NCBI RefSeq assembly: GCF_035582795.1
Contig: NC_134365.1
Location: 221,915,887 to 221,979,886, forward strand
Origin: Mycteria americana
Lineage: Eukaryota > Chordata > Aves > Ciconiiformes > Ciconiidae
DNA length: 64,000 nt
Direction: 5' to 3'
Shown piece after piece: positions 34,125 through 44,700 of this stretch. The translations under genes and the position numbers were made by a program. Under the pieces are notes generated by a model. It was not told the DNA's origin. It was given only the letters and a program-made list of their open reading frames with translations, and made no database searches. Within the stretch, counting starts at the first letter, position 1. Each line of letters opens with the position of its first letter.

Positions 34125-34612
34125 GCTGGGCTGGGGGGAATGGGAGAACTGGGGGGGCTGGGGAGCAGGGCTGGGAGAACTGGGGGGGCTGGGGGAGCTG
34201 GGCTGGGAGAACTGGGAGCTGGGGAGCAGGGCTGGGAGAACTGGGGGAGCTGGAGAGCTGGGCTGGGAGAACTGGGAGCTGGGGAGCAGGGCTGGGAGAA
34301 CTGGGGGAGCTGGGCTGGGAGAACTGGGGGGGCTGGGGGAGCTGGGGAGCCAGGCTGGGGGAACTGGGCGGGGAAAACTGGGCTGGGGGAGCTGGGCTGG
34401 GGAGCAGGGCTGGGAGAACTGGGAGCTGGGGGAACTGGGAAGAGGCAACTGGGGGAACTGGGCTGGGGAGCAGGGCTGGGAGAACTGGGGGAGCTGGGGG
34501 AACTGGGCTGGGGAAACTGGGAGCTGAGAAACAGAGCTGGGGGGGCTGGGGGAGCTGGGAAGGGGCAACTGGGGGAACTGGGCTGGGGAAACCGGGCCGG
34601 GGAAACCGGGGC
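34125..34612. repeat. Minisatellite of GGGCTGGGAGAACTGGGGGAGCT units
   Basis: Tandem and nested arrangement of two short modules, GGGCTGGGAGAACTGGG and GGAGCTGGGGAGCAG, with period about 22-50 bp over nearly 490 bp. G-rich on plus. Confidence 0.88.
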
Positions 34613-35052
34613 CACCGCGTCCCTCCTGCGACACAACCCACGGCCCAGCCGGACCCCCACGCTCGGCGCAGCGACGCCGATGTCTGGCTGCTCCCAGTGC
34701 CAGGCGGTGGGAACGGGGAGGGGAGCGAGGGCACCAGCCCCCTCCCCTCCGCTCCAGGGCCGCCTCGGTTCCCTTCGCCCCCTGCCCTCCCCAAACCCCC
34801 TCCTTCCTCCCCGCTGTCGCCTCGAGCACCCCGACAGCTCTCGGGAGAGCTCCCGGCACGGCCGGGCTGCGCGGTGCCGAGCTCGCCGCGCGGCGAGCCT
34901 TAACCCTGCCCCCCCCCCCCTTCTCCATCTCCCTGGCAGGCTTTAATTAGCAGAGCGCACAGCTAAACGAGCCCTGCAAACGTGGCCCACGCTGCCAGGC
35001 TCCGCCGAGGGCTGCGGGCGGGGGGGGGCGGCTGCTGGGAGCCGGTGGAGAG

Positions 35053-35090
35053 ATGCAAATACCGGGTTATAAAGGCTCATCGCTGAGTCA
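35053..35090 (+). promoter_or_regulatory. Octamer, TATA-like and AP-1 cluster
   Basis: ATGCAAAT (35053-35060), TATAAAG (35068-35074) and TGAGTCA (35084-35090) fall within 38 bases, just beyond a TTTAATTAGC homeobox-type motif near 34940. This looks like a compact tissue-specific promoter or enhancer in the STARD10-CLPB interval. No transcript is evident. Confidence 0.4.
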
Positions 35091-36050
35091 AAGAAAATGG
35101 GTTTCCTGTGGGAGGCTGAGCCGTCGCGGTCACCGGCGGAGCTCCCGCAATCTTCCCGGAGCTTTCCGGCACGGCTCGGCACGGCTCGGCCCGGCAGCAC
35201 TCGGCGTGAGCTCTGCGTTCAGCTCTTCTCCAGGGGCCGGTGGGCGGAAAGGAGATATTTAATAACGCACGCAATCGACCCAATTCTTCTCCACAAACCC
35301 GATTGTCGTTACCAACTTCTCCCGGCTTTTATTTTTTTCTTGCTAAAACGCACCTCGTGAGCAGCCCGGTTTAAAGAGCCCAGGCGCCGAGCCTGCGGAA
35401 GCGCCGAGGTGACGGTGCCTAACGTCCGACCCTGCGGGAATCACGGAGAAACGGGGAGCGCCGGCGGCCGCAGCCCCCCGGTAAATCCCGGTGGGGGAAA
35501 GGGCTCTGGGCAGCTGCAGCTTCCCCTGCACGCGGCCCGGTTTAACACCGTTTTCTTCACCAAATCATGAAGCAGAAACGCCTGTTTTCCTCCCGGAGCT
35601 GTAAGTGCATGTGAGAGACGGGGCGAATTCCTCCGGCTCTGAAATATTGATGGAGCTGGAGGAGAGAAATAGGAGACGCAGCCTGCTAAGAGCCTGCCTG
35701 CCGTCCTCGCGCTCCTCGAGGTGCCAGATACACGAGGGTTGAGAAAAAAGCCTTCCCAACCACCGCACGATCATTTAAGCGACCGTTTCTTTTGCCTTTG
35801 CGGCGAGCCCTCCTCCCAGTGAAACCCCACGCGCCGCTCGCCTTTCATCGCGTCCCTAAAATACGCGATTCTACATTTTCCTTCTCTTAAGCATCCGGTT
35901 GTACGCATTTTTATCAGCTGCCAAGAAGCTTTTCTCGCACAGGGCAGCGATTTACTGTTGGAAACTGTCCTGCGGAGCGGCTCTGTGGGACAGCGGGGAG
36001 GGTCCTGGACCGCTGCCGGAGAGCAGCTGAGGGGCTCGGGGGGGGGGTTG
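35091..36050. other. Intergenic, lower-GC block
   Basis: About 950 bp of more balanced composition than its surroundings, without a recognised exon. The short open frame on the minus strand at 35565-35774 matches nothing I know. It may be a conserved non-coding block. Confidence 0.4.
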
Positions 36051-36291
36051 GGGGCATCTTGATGCTTTTTGGGGGACGGAGGCGTCCGAGGGGGCTTTTT
36101 GGGGCATCTTGATGCTTTTTGGGGGACGGAGGCGTCCGAGGGGGCTTTTTGGGGCATCTTGATGCTTTTTGGGGGACGGAGGCGTCCGAGGGGGCTTTTT
36201 GGGGCATCTTGATGCTTTTTGGGGGACGGAGGCGTCCGAGGGGGCTTTTTGGGGCATCTTGATGCTTTTTGGGGGACGGAGGCGTCCGAGG
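36051..36291. repeat. Perfect 50-bp tandem repeat with two hairpins per unit
   Basis: Starts at 36051, 36101, 36151, 36201 and 36251 are exactly 50 bp apart and the copies are identical (four full plus 41 bases). Each unit carries two inverted repeats: GCATC-TT-GATGC and GGACG-GAGG-CGTCC. Identity between copies means very recent expansion or ongoing homogenisation. Confidence 0.95.
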
Positions 36292-36459
36292 GTGGAGAGG
36301 GGTGGAGGTGTTTGCTGGATCCGTCCCTGGGTCCCTCGTGTCGTCAGGCGGGCAGAAAGCAAAGCCCTGGCCGCGCACGGGGAATTCAACCAGCGTCAGG
36401 CCAGCAGCGGGGACGGAGGCGGCTGCGCCGGCAGCGCCGGGTGCCTCCTGCCAGGACAC

Positions 36460-36670
36460 GCACACGCACGCGCGCACGCTCAGAGTCGCGCACGCTCAGA
36501 GTCACGCACGTGCGTGCACGCACGTGGGCTCCTGTACACAGGCGTGCACGCACGCTCCCAGGCACGTACGTGCGTGCCCACGCGCGATTCACGCACGTGC
36601 ATATGGACATGCGTGCGCGCAGGTGCACTCGCACGCGCACGGGTCGCGCGCACGCGTGCGCGCGCAGGGC
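36460..36670. repeat. Alternating purine-pyrimidine tract (CACG/GTGCGC-rich)
   Basis: CA/CG/GT/GC dinucleotide-rich sequence with recurring ACGCACGTGCGTGCACGCACGT-like segments, also many CACGTG E-boxes and ACGT cores. High Z-DNA potential. No gene. Confidence 0.8.
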
Positions 36671-37299
36671 CTGCTCCGTGCAGGGCTGTGCAGGGCCTGC
36701 TGCGGGGGGGCTGGGCGTGCAGAGCACGGGGTGGGCTCTCCCAGGGGCCGTGGGTGCCCGGCCAGCTCGGGGACCGGGGGGGACACTTGGCTGGCCGGGC
36801 TGCTCCCCCCCTGCGGTGCTCCCCGCTCTGCTCCCTTCCCGCACGCTGCCCGGAGCGCTCCGGGCAGGGACGGGCAGAGACGGGGTGCTGCCTGTGCTGC
36901 CTGTGCTGCCTGTCCCCTAGCGCAGCGCGAGGTGGGACAGAGCCGGCTGCTCCCCTCCGCGACCGCGGGGCAGGGGCCCCAGCGCAGAGCACGGAGCAGG
37001 GATGGGACAAGCGGGGGCAGATCCCCAGCCCGTCCCGCAGCGCGGTGCAAGGCAGGGAGAGGCTCCCCGGCTCCGCGCCCTGCACGCGGCTCCCGCATCG
37101 GCAGCGCCCAGCCCACCCGGGCCTGCAAATCCCCCCGGCGAAGGTTCCGGAGGGGTCTGTGCTCCCAGCCCTGGTTTCCCGTCCTGCTGCCGCCCGCCCC
37201 TGGGCGCGCACCCCGGGGATCCCCGGGCACCCGGCGGGGCCGCCGCAGGGGAGGGGAGCGCCTGCGTCCGTGCAGGCCCCGCGCAGGGGCGCGGAGGGC

Positions 37300-37620
37300 C
37301 TGCAGCGCGCGTGCACGGTGCCTGCGTGGCTGCGCGCGTGGCGGGGCGCACGCGTGAGAGCGCGAGTGCACGCGCGCGGACGCGGACGCGTTCCCACGTG
37401 CCCGTGCGCGCCTGTGAGCGCGCGTGCAAGCGCCTACGCGCCCGCGCGCACGCGTGTGCGTGCACGCGTGCTCCCGCGTGCGCGGGCATGTTTGCAAGCG
37501 CGCGCGTCTGCACGCGGGCGGGCGCGTCCCTGCGTGTGCATGCGGGAGTGCGCGCGTGTGTGTGCGCGTGCACGTGTGCAAGTGCACGCCTGTGTGCCCA
37601 CGCGTGTGAGCACGCCCGCG
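37300..37620. repeat. Second alternating purine-pyrimidine tract (GCGCGTGCACGCG-rich)
   Basis: About 320 bp of GCGTGCACGCGCG-type sequence lying 350-670 bp upstream of the CLPB start codon. Strong Z-DNA potential and near-saturating CpG content. Confidence 0.8.
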
Positions 37621-37632
37621 CAGGCGCGGGCG

Positions 37633-37681
37633 GGTCTCGAACCCGGGTCTCACCGACACCGCCCCGGGGCGGACTCGAACC
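37633..37681 (-). promoter_or_regulatory. Two B-box-like (TFIIIC) motifs
   Basis: On the minus strand GGTTCGAGTCC (37681-37671) and GGTTCGAGACC (37643-37633) both match the RNA polymerase III B-box consensus GGTTCGANNCC, same orientation, 38 bp apart. No A box or tRNA fold is found beside them, so this is not a tRNA gene. They could be TFIIIC-only sites or decayed tRNA T-arms. Confidence 0.4.
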
Positions 37682-37770
37682 CGCGGCCCCCCGCTGCCCC
37701 CTGCCGGGACGGGAACCGGCGCCGCTTCCCGGCATGCCCCGGGAGGGCGGGCGGTGCCACGGCGCCCCCT

Positions 37771-37902
37771 GGGGGTTGTAGTCCGCGGCGGCGCCGGCAG
37801 AGCGACGCCGGGCGCGGCGGAGACTACAACTCCCAGCAGGCCTTGCGCGCGGCCCCGCGCCGACGCTCTGGCCGCGCCGGGCAGCCGGCGGCCGCCATCT
37901 TG
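37771..37902 (+). promoter_or_regulatory. CLPB core promoter: inverted ZNF143 motifs and YY1 site
   Basis: ACTACAACTCCCAGCA at 37823-37838 is the ZNF143/STAF (SBS) motif. A second copy in the opposite orientation (GGGGGTTGTAGT, 37771-37782) lies 40 bp upstream. CCGCCATCTTG at 37892-37902 is a YY1 site, 68 bp before the ATG. This combination is typical of CpG-island promoters of nuclear genes for mitochondrial proteins. The inverted pair may allow bidirectional initiation (inference). Confidence 0.75.
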
Positions 37903-37969
37903 ATTCGCCGGCCTCAGCGGCGGGGGGGGGGGAAGGTGCGAGCGGCGTAGCGCGGGGAGGGAGGGGACG

Positions 37970-38783
37970 ATGCTGGCCTCCCTGGCGTCCCGCCCGCCGC
38001 CACCGGGGCTGGCGCGGCTCCTCCGGGCGCGGCCGTGGTTGTCGCACTCGCCGGCGGCCTACGGGGCTCCGGCGGCGGCTGAGGGGGCCGGGACCGCCGG
38101 GCCGCGGCTGCTCCCGGCTCCGGCCGCCAGGGGGCGCCGCGAACCCACGCCGCCGCCGAGCGCGGGGCTGACATGGCGGGGCGCGGCCTGGGGGGGGCGA
38201 CGGCGGGGCCCGGGGGGGAGACCCCCGGTAACGGGGCTGGGGCCGGTGGGGAGACCCCCGGTAACGGGGCCGGGCCCGAGGGGCTCCCCCTCGCCAGCAG
38301 GGCCGGGCCCGAGGGGCTCCCCCCTAGCAATGGGGCCGGGCTCCCCCCTAGCAGTGGGGCCAAGCCTGGGGGGCTCCCCCGTAGCCATGGGGCCAGGCCC
38401 CGGGAGCTCCCCCCTAGCAGTGGGGGGCTCCCCCCTAGCACTGGGGCCGGGCCCGGGGGGCTCCCCCGTGGATATGGGGCCAGGCCCAAAGGGGACCCCC
38501 ACGGCGGAGGGGCCGAGGCTGCAGGTCCCAGGCCTGTCCCTGCTGCGGACCCCCAGGCCGCGCACCACCGGCCTGGCTGGCGCAGGCTGCCCCGTGCCGG
38601 GGCCGTCCGGCCCCGCGATGTCCCTTGGGGTGCCGTGGCCCCCGGGTGCTGAGCGGTGCTGTCGTCGCGGAGGAGACCCCGGTGGGCATCGGAGCGGAGA
38701 CGGGAGCTGCCCCCCGGGAGCTGCGCTGCCTGCCCTCCTCGCTGCGCTGGCGTACTGCTACATCAGGGACCACCGCTCCAAGG
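37970..38783 (+). CDS. CLPB: CLPB exon 1 (residues 1-271)
   Basis: The ATG at 37970 (A at -3) opens [20 protein letters not shown], a typical mitochondrial targeting sequence with Arg and no acidic residues. The frame runs open through a repeat region to [20 protein letters not shown], whose hydrophobic part corresponds to the human membrane segment cleaved by PARL (family knowledge). The exon ends AAGG before GTGACT at 38784; the last G joins exon 2 to form Glu272. The donor is non-optimal but gives the right protein join. A shorter exon with internal splicing around the repeats cannot be excluded. Confidence 0.75.
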
Positions 38784-41700
38784 GTGACTATTGCTGCTCG
38801 CCGTCTCGGCTCGGCCAGCCCCGGGGTGGGAGGGGGCTCGGTGCGGAGCAGGGGAGCTTGTGCCCCTCGGGGAGGGGAGCGTGGGGGTCCCTCCTTGGAG
38901 ATGGAGCCCGCCTGCTGGCACTGGCCTGGGAAGCCCTTCAGGGAAAGTGTTATCCTTCATCCCTAGCCCAGAGGTGTGCCGGTCTGTGACGGGTACCCAA
39001 ACTCTTCTGTAGAATGATGATAACGATCCTCACATTTGCCACCAAGATAAAATAGCCAGCGCTCTTGTCAGCTGCACCCCAGACCGTCTCTAAGGACGGT
39101 TTTGTGATGCCTGCTGGGAGAGGACCTGGCTCCGAGTCCCTGCGGACCAGGAGTCTGGCAGGGGAGGGTCTGAGCTGTCAGGGTGCATGTTCTCTGCAGG
39201 GCCAGCTCTCTCAGTCCTCTGCTTTGACCGTAGGACATTTTGGGCAAGCACAAAGGTTTGGGAGTTGGGAGGGGGTTGACTTACTACCCTGATAAGCGCA
39301 AGGTTTCTCACGGAGTGGTTTATCTCCACCCCGCTGTGGGAAGGAAGCAGTTGGTGGGTGGCCACAAGCCCTCGTTGCCACAGCGTTAGGTTTGGGTCTG
39401 TATGTCTGAGCTGAAGCGCACAGGATAGTCCCAGTGATCTGTTGGGGCAAGTTGCATGCTTTTAGGTTGATGTGTAACTGGAGGTTTGCGCCGCAGCGAG
39501 TCCCATTCTCGGCACTCGTGCGGTGTTTTGTGTTTGGGAGTGCTCGGGGTGCGGTCCTACGCTTGGCCTCTCCACCCCAGGTTGTTGTCACCCCGCTTTC
39601 CTGCCGCAGGACAGGGGATGGAGTGGCCTCATCAGTGTTACTGGGCAAGGTGGTGTCGGAGCCGAGACATGGTCGCTGCTCTGCTGAGTGCCAGGCAACC
39701 TTCAGACCTTCAGCTGGACGAGGTCAGGATCCAGGCTCGGTCCAAGCTGCGGAAAAGGAGCTGGTGTGTGCACGAGGGGGGGCCTTCCCTGCTCGCTGCG
39801 GTGCCTTCATCATGAGCCAGCGCTCGCTGCTCACGGGTTGGGGCTTGTTGGCAGCGAGCTCATCCGCTGGTGTGACACAGGCCTGCGGCAGGAGGGGCTG
39901 TGACTTCAGAGCAGGACACTTACTCAGTGGTTTCAGGCACGTCAGAGGTCGGTTTCCCTATGAGTAACGCGCCGACTGCTGCGCTGGGCTTCTGGGTTGG
40001 TTACCCAGGAGGTTTCACCATCGTTATGGGGAGTCTTGTGTAATTAGTGCTTAGGAAAGGTCGGCGAGACCGAGGCCTGGCTTTCTGGCAGGAGCCGGTT
40101 TATGGAGTGGTTGGCATGTGGCTGCAGGCAGAGGGGACAGAGCCACGAGCGTCCCAAAGCCCGCAGCCAGGGAGACAGAGAGAGTGCAGGAAGCAGGGGG
40201 GATGCTTTCCCGGAGAGGGCAGGGACACAGGGACGCGGCTGCAGAACATCAGGCCCCGGAGAGCTCAAGGGTCCCTGCAGAGCTTGCCGCGCATCGGAGA
40301 GCCTTCCCCTCGCTCTCGCTTTGCAGGTGGGTTTGGGGAAGCCCCACCTTGTTCTTTACTAGGTACTACATCCAGCCCTGGGGTCCTCAGCACAGGAAAG
40401 ACATGGCAGAGGAGGCCACAAAAACGATCTGAGGGGTGGAACAGCTCTGCTGTGAGGACAGGCTGAGAGAGCTGGGGGTGTTCAGCCTGGAGAAGAGACG
40501 GCTGCGGGGAGACCTTATTGTGGCCTTTCAGTACTTGAAGGGGGCTGATAAGAAAGATGGGGACAGACTTTTTAGCAGGGCCCATAGCGACAGGACACGG
40601 GGTGATGGTTTTAAACTGAAAGAGGGGAGATTGAGACTGGGTCTAAGGAAGAAAAGTCTTAGCTAAGGGTGGTGAGACGCTGGCCCAGGTTGCCCGGAGA
40701 GGTGGTGGCTGCCCCACCCCTGGACACATCCAAGGCCAGGTTGGCCGGGGCTCTGAGCAACCTGCTCTGGTTGAAGATGGCCCTGCCCATGGCAGGGGGT
40801 TGGACTGGGTGACCTCTAAAGGTCCCTGCCACCCCAAACCCTTCTGTGATTCCGTGCCTGGGAGGAGGACACTGTGCTGGGCCTGACTCCAGGCTGCAGT
40901 GGCTGAACACTCGGTAACTCGGACACCGAAGGTCATTTGATCCCAAACTACCTGGAGTTTACCCCGTGTCTCGGGCAGGGCTCAGTGGCCCGTGCTGCTG
41001 GTGCTCTGCTGCGGTACTGGGGCCAGCGAGCGGCCGTCGTCCCCCGAGGGGGACACACAAACGCACCCGCTGCTCCCCTCTAACGCACTCAGCCTGGTGG
41101 ATTGTCCTTGAGACAGCGCGCTGCCCAGGTAAACCCGCAGTGCCCACTGATCTTGGCTTTCCCAATAAGACCACTAAGAGCTGGAAAGCTCTTCGTTTGG
41201 ATGGGTGTCTGCACCGATGACATCCGTCAGCCAAAATAGCTCCCTGCAGCACGCTGAGCACCGTTACCTTCAGGGTAGCAGAGGAAACGTTGAGGTTTGC
41301 GGTGCAGCTCAAGCCTCTGCAGAAAGCTGGCTGCTGGGGTGAGCTGTAATCGCTGCCTCTGTCCGGTCGTGGCTGTGTGTTTGTGTCCTGAGAGAGGGAC
41401 CCTTGCCCCAGGAGCAGGGGATGGGGCGCGCAGGACAGAGCCCGGTCTGCTGGTGCTGCTCTCCAGGAAGACAGGTTAAAGATGCGAGGGAGAAGGCCGA
41501 GCCACGGGCACAAATGACTTGGAGGAAGGAGGCACAAAATGTTGGGGAGAGAGCAGGAAGCACCTGAAGGCTGGTAAGAATTGGGGAGAATTGTCCCCAA
41601 ATGCCCCGGTACAGCTCTGCGCTGTTTTTGAGCAACTCCAGCTCCAGCAGCTCTGTGCATCTCCAAGAGGCAGAGCTGGGGTGCTGTCCTTACCCCCTCT

Positions 41701-44700
41701 AGCCAGGAGGTGTCATTCTGAGCCTGCGGTAGGAACATGCTGGCCTTGGTGTGGTGTCGGGAAACCTCTGGCTGAGGCTGTGACTGCCTGGGGTGACAGT
41801 GCCAGCTGCCCCGTCATGCCTGCCGCACCCCGGAGCCCGCCGTTTGCAGGGTTTGCATTGCAAACGCAGGAGAAGTCTTTGTTTCTCCAGTTGTTGACAC
41901 AGTTGCTTCCTTGCTGGAGCTGCTGCTGGCTCGCCCCCAGCCCCGGGTGCCCCAGCAGGACCTTTCTCCTCCGCTCCAGCCCCTTGCCAGGCCCATCCCG
42001 TGGCACCTTCCGAGCCAGAGACCGGCAGCGCCCGCAGTTGTAAGCGAAGGTAGTTTCCTACAGACGCGGGTGATCTCTGGCAGGCTGGGAGAGACTGGTT
42101 TCCCAGAGAGGAGCAATTTGCATCCCTGGCTGCATCCACGGAGGTGCTGCCCAGGGGATCTCTCGTGTTACGATATGGCACACGGGGAGCTGCTGTTTCA
42201 GCTGGCTGAACGTCTGCGTTTGGGCTAGGAGAGGCGAGGAAGGGACTTGTGCAGCCAGGCTGGGGATTCAGCTTGCACACAGGTTCCCAGGTCTCTGCTT
42301 GTGACTGTGTTTTGAGCACTGCTGTTCGGTCCTGCCTTCCCCGGAGCCTAGCACCGGGGCTTGCAGGGAGGCTGTCACAAGTCAGCAAGCAAGCAAGGGA
42401 TTTTGGAGAAACCTGCTCGCAGAAATAGATCCTTCCTAACCTATGGTGTTTGATAAGCACAGACCCTGCCTTCTCTGCCGCAGTGGCCTGTGCCACCTCC
42501 GGGTTATTACGTCTGTAAGTGTGTGTTGCTGCTAACTCGCTTTCTCTTCTTTCTCTCTTTTCAGAAGATGCTCTGCTGGAAGCTGCGAGGATCAACAACG
42601 TTTCGGAAATCAACAGGTGAGCAGGCTTTAGAGAGGTGCGAGAGAACAGTGCTGCCGAGGGGTGGGAAGGCAGGAAAGCTCTGTCAGCGCTTGGGGAAGG
42701 GGTGGGCTCATCCTCGTTACCCGCTGTGACTCGGCACTTGTTCGTGTTTGGGTGGGCATCCCGAGGCGCAGCTCCTGGGGTAGAGCGGTGAGGGCTGGCT
42801 GCTCCCGCACCCCTTGGGGTGCTCGCCTCACCATCTCGGATCCAGAGTGGGTCGGAAGGGACCGTGAGCACAGTTAACCTGTGGACTGGAAGGTGGATCG
42901 CAGATCCCTGTGCTGGGAGAGGACAAAACGTGAGGCCGTGCAATGCAGCGTGGTGCGGACGAACCCCTCCAGGCCAGAAGCCGCAGAGCCTTGTTTGTGG
43001 GGGTCTGTCTCGGAATGAACAGCCCTTACGGGCTCCTCAGCCCGAGCCGGCAGCTCTCCAGCCCGGACAGGGGCTTGTGTCCCACAAGGAGCGCAGGAGA
43101 GAGCTCAGGTCTGCCTGTGCCGCCCAGGCCGACCTGTCAGGGAAGTGGCTGTGGTTGGGTGACCAAGCACATGGCCGTTGGGGAGCGGAGCATCTCCGGA
43201 GCTGTCCCGGTGCTCCTGTTCCACAGGCAACGGGCCTCCAGTGCTCTGGCTGTCCTCGTTGCCGTTGGCCGTGCCGTCCTCTGTTGGGGTTGTGCCATGG
43301 CATCGTTCGGGAGCTGTCTAGCAGTGTTAAATTCACTGGGGTGTTAATGAGCGAGCGCGTTTCTCAGGCCCAGTGTGTGACCAGTCCCCGAGAGGCACGT
43401 TTGCTCGCTGCCCACCGAATCCTCCTGCGGCTGTAGCTCTGGGGAGGGACTTGGATTGGCTCGAGCGGTTCCCAGGATGGTTTGTGAGCAGCAGTGCTGC
43501 GTTAACGAAATACATCTGCGGGCAGGCCAGCACTGACCTCATCTGCAGTGAGTGCCAGGGCCTTAGTCTGGAGCTGTGTGGCGGAAACAAATGTCCTGAA
43601 GACACAGGCTGAAGAGAAGTGTCTGAGAACCAGGCGTAGCTGCTCGTCCGGCAGAGCTCGGCCGTCCTGCCTGGTCTCTCTCAGTAACCCAGTGGTGAGG
43701 AGGTCTCCCGTGCCCCAAGCGCTGCCCTCAAACCGTACAGAATTAAGATTTTTTGGTAGCCTGGCAGCTCGCGTGGGACGGGAGCAGACGTTGCTGCTCT
43801 CCTGTGTTCACCACACCTGGAGTTTCTCTCTGGCTGAGATCTCCCACCCGGTGCAGGCATGCAGGGAGCTCGGTGCTGCGAGCTGCTGTCCCTGCATCCT
43901 GCTGCGGCAGGGGAGGAGAGCCCTCCTGGCCCGCAGCCAGGGGATGCTCCTTCCAGTCTCCAGGATCTCAGAGGAAGCAGCCTGGCTCTGCTGCACCCCG
44001 GGGCTGAGATCTGGCCTAGATCAAGGGCCGAAGAGGATATTGGTGGGCAGCTAATTGGCACATGTGTTCTGCTGCTTGTAATTGCAGGAAGCTGCTGCTT
44101 AGGGATGTCTGGGTGATTTGTGAGCCTGGTCAGGCAGAGCAGCAACAGGGATGCTCTGTGCTCCCCCTATTTGGGAAGGGCTGGCGGCTGTACACAATCC
44201 AGCTGTGCTCCACGGCCTCTCCCTCTGTTTCTGTGCTCTTTCCTTCCAGTCCCGCTCCCTGGGGAGCTGCCTCCCCGCTGTGTTTGGAGCTCCCTGCCTA
44301 CCTGTGCCCGGCACGTGCCTTCACCGCCGGGCCTGGGCAGGGGACGGTGAAAAAACTGCTGACTCTCTCCCTGCTGCAGGCAGCTTCGGCTTCTGCTTTA
44401 CAACAAGCTTCCACAGCCCAGGGACTCCACGGCTGCTGCAGAGCTAACGGAGCAGGCACGAACAGGGTTGCATTAAGGGCTCTCTTGCTCTTGCCACTAA
44501 AGCCCAAATTCAGCGTTAGCAAGGCAGGAGGGTGACGTTCAGCTGAGCACTGTGGGCTGCACCCGGGAGAGGGCAGCGCCGTCCAGGTAAACACCCTGTC
44601 CGTGCCTCGTCCTCCCCCCGACAGTGCTGTCCCCCGCCTGCTCTCCCCCCTGGTCCACACACCTCGCTGGTGGTGAGTTAAGAGCAGGGAGCCTGGTGTG

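Noticed and set aside
35565-35774. 69-codon minus-strand frame in the lower-GC block
   Set aside because: No recognisable family, no clear splice sites matching a known gene.
36051-36291. CRISPR-like array
   Set aside because: Repeats are contiguous with no unique spacers, and the DNA is vertebrate.
37625-37725. tRNA gene on the minus strand
   Set aside because: Two T-arm-like motifs occur but no A box, anticodon arm or cloverleaf; reported only as B-box motifs.
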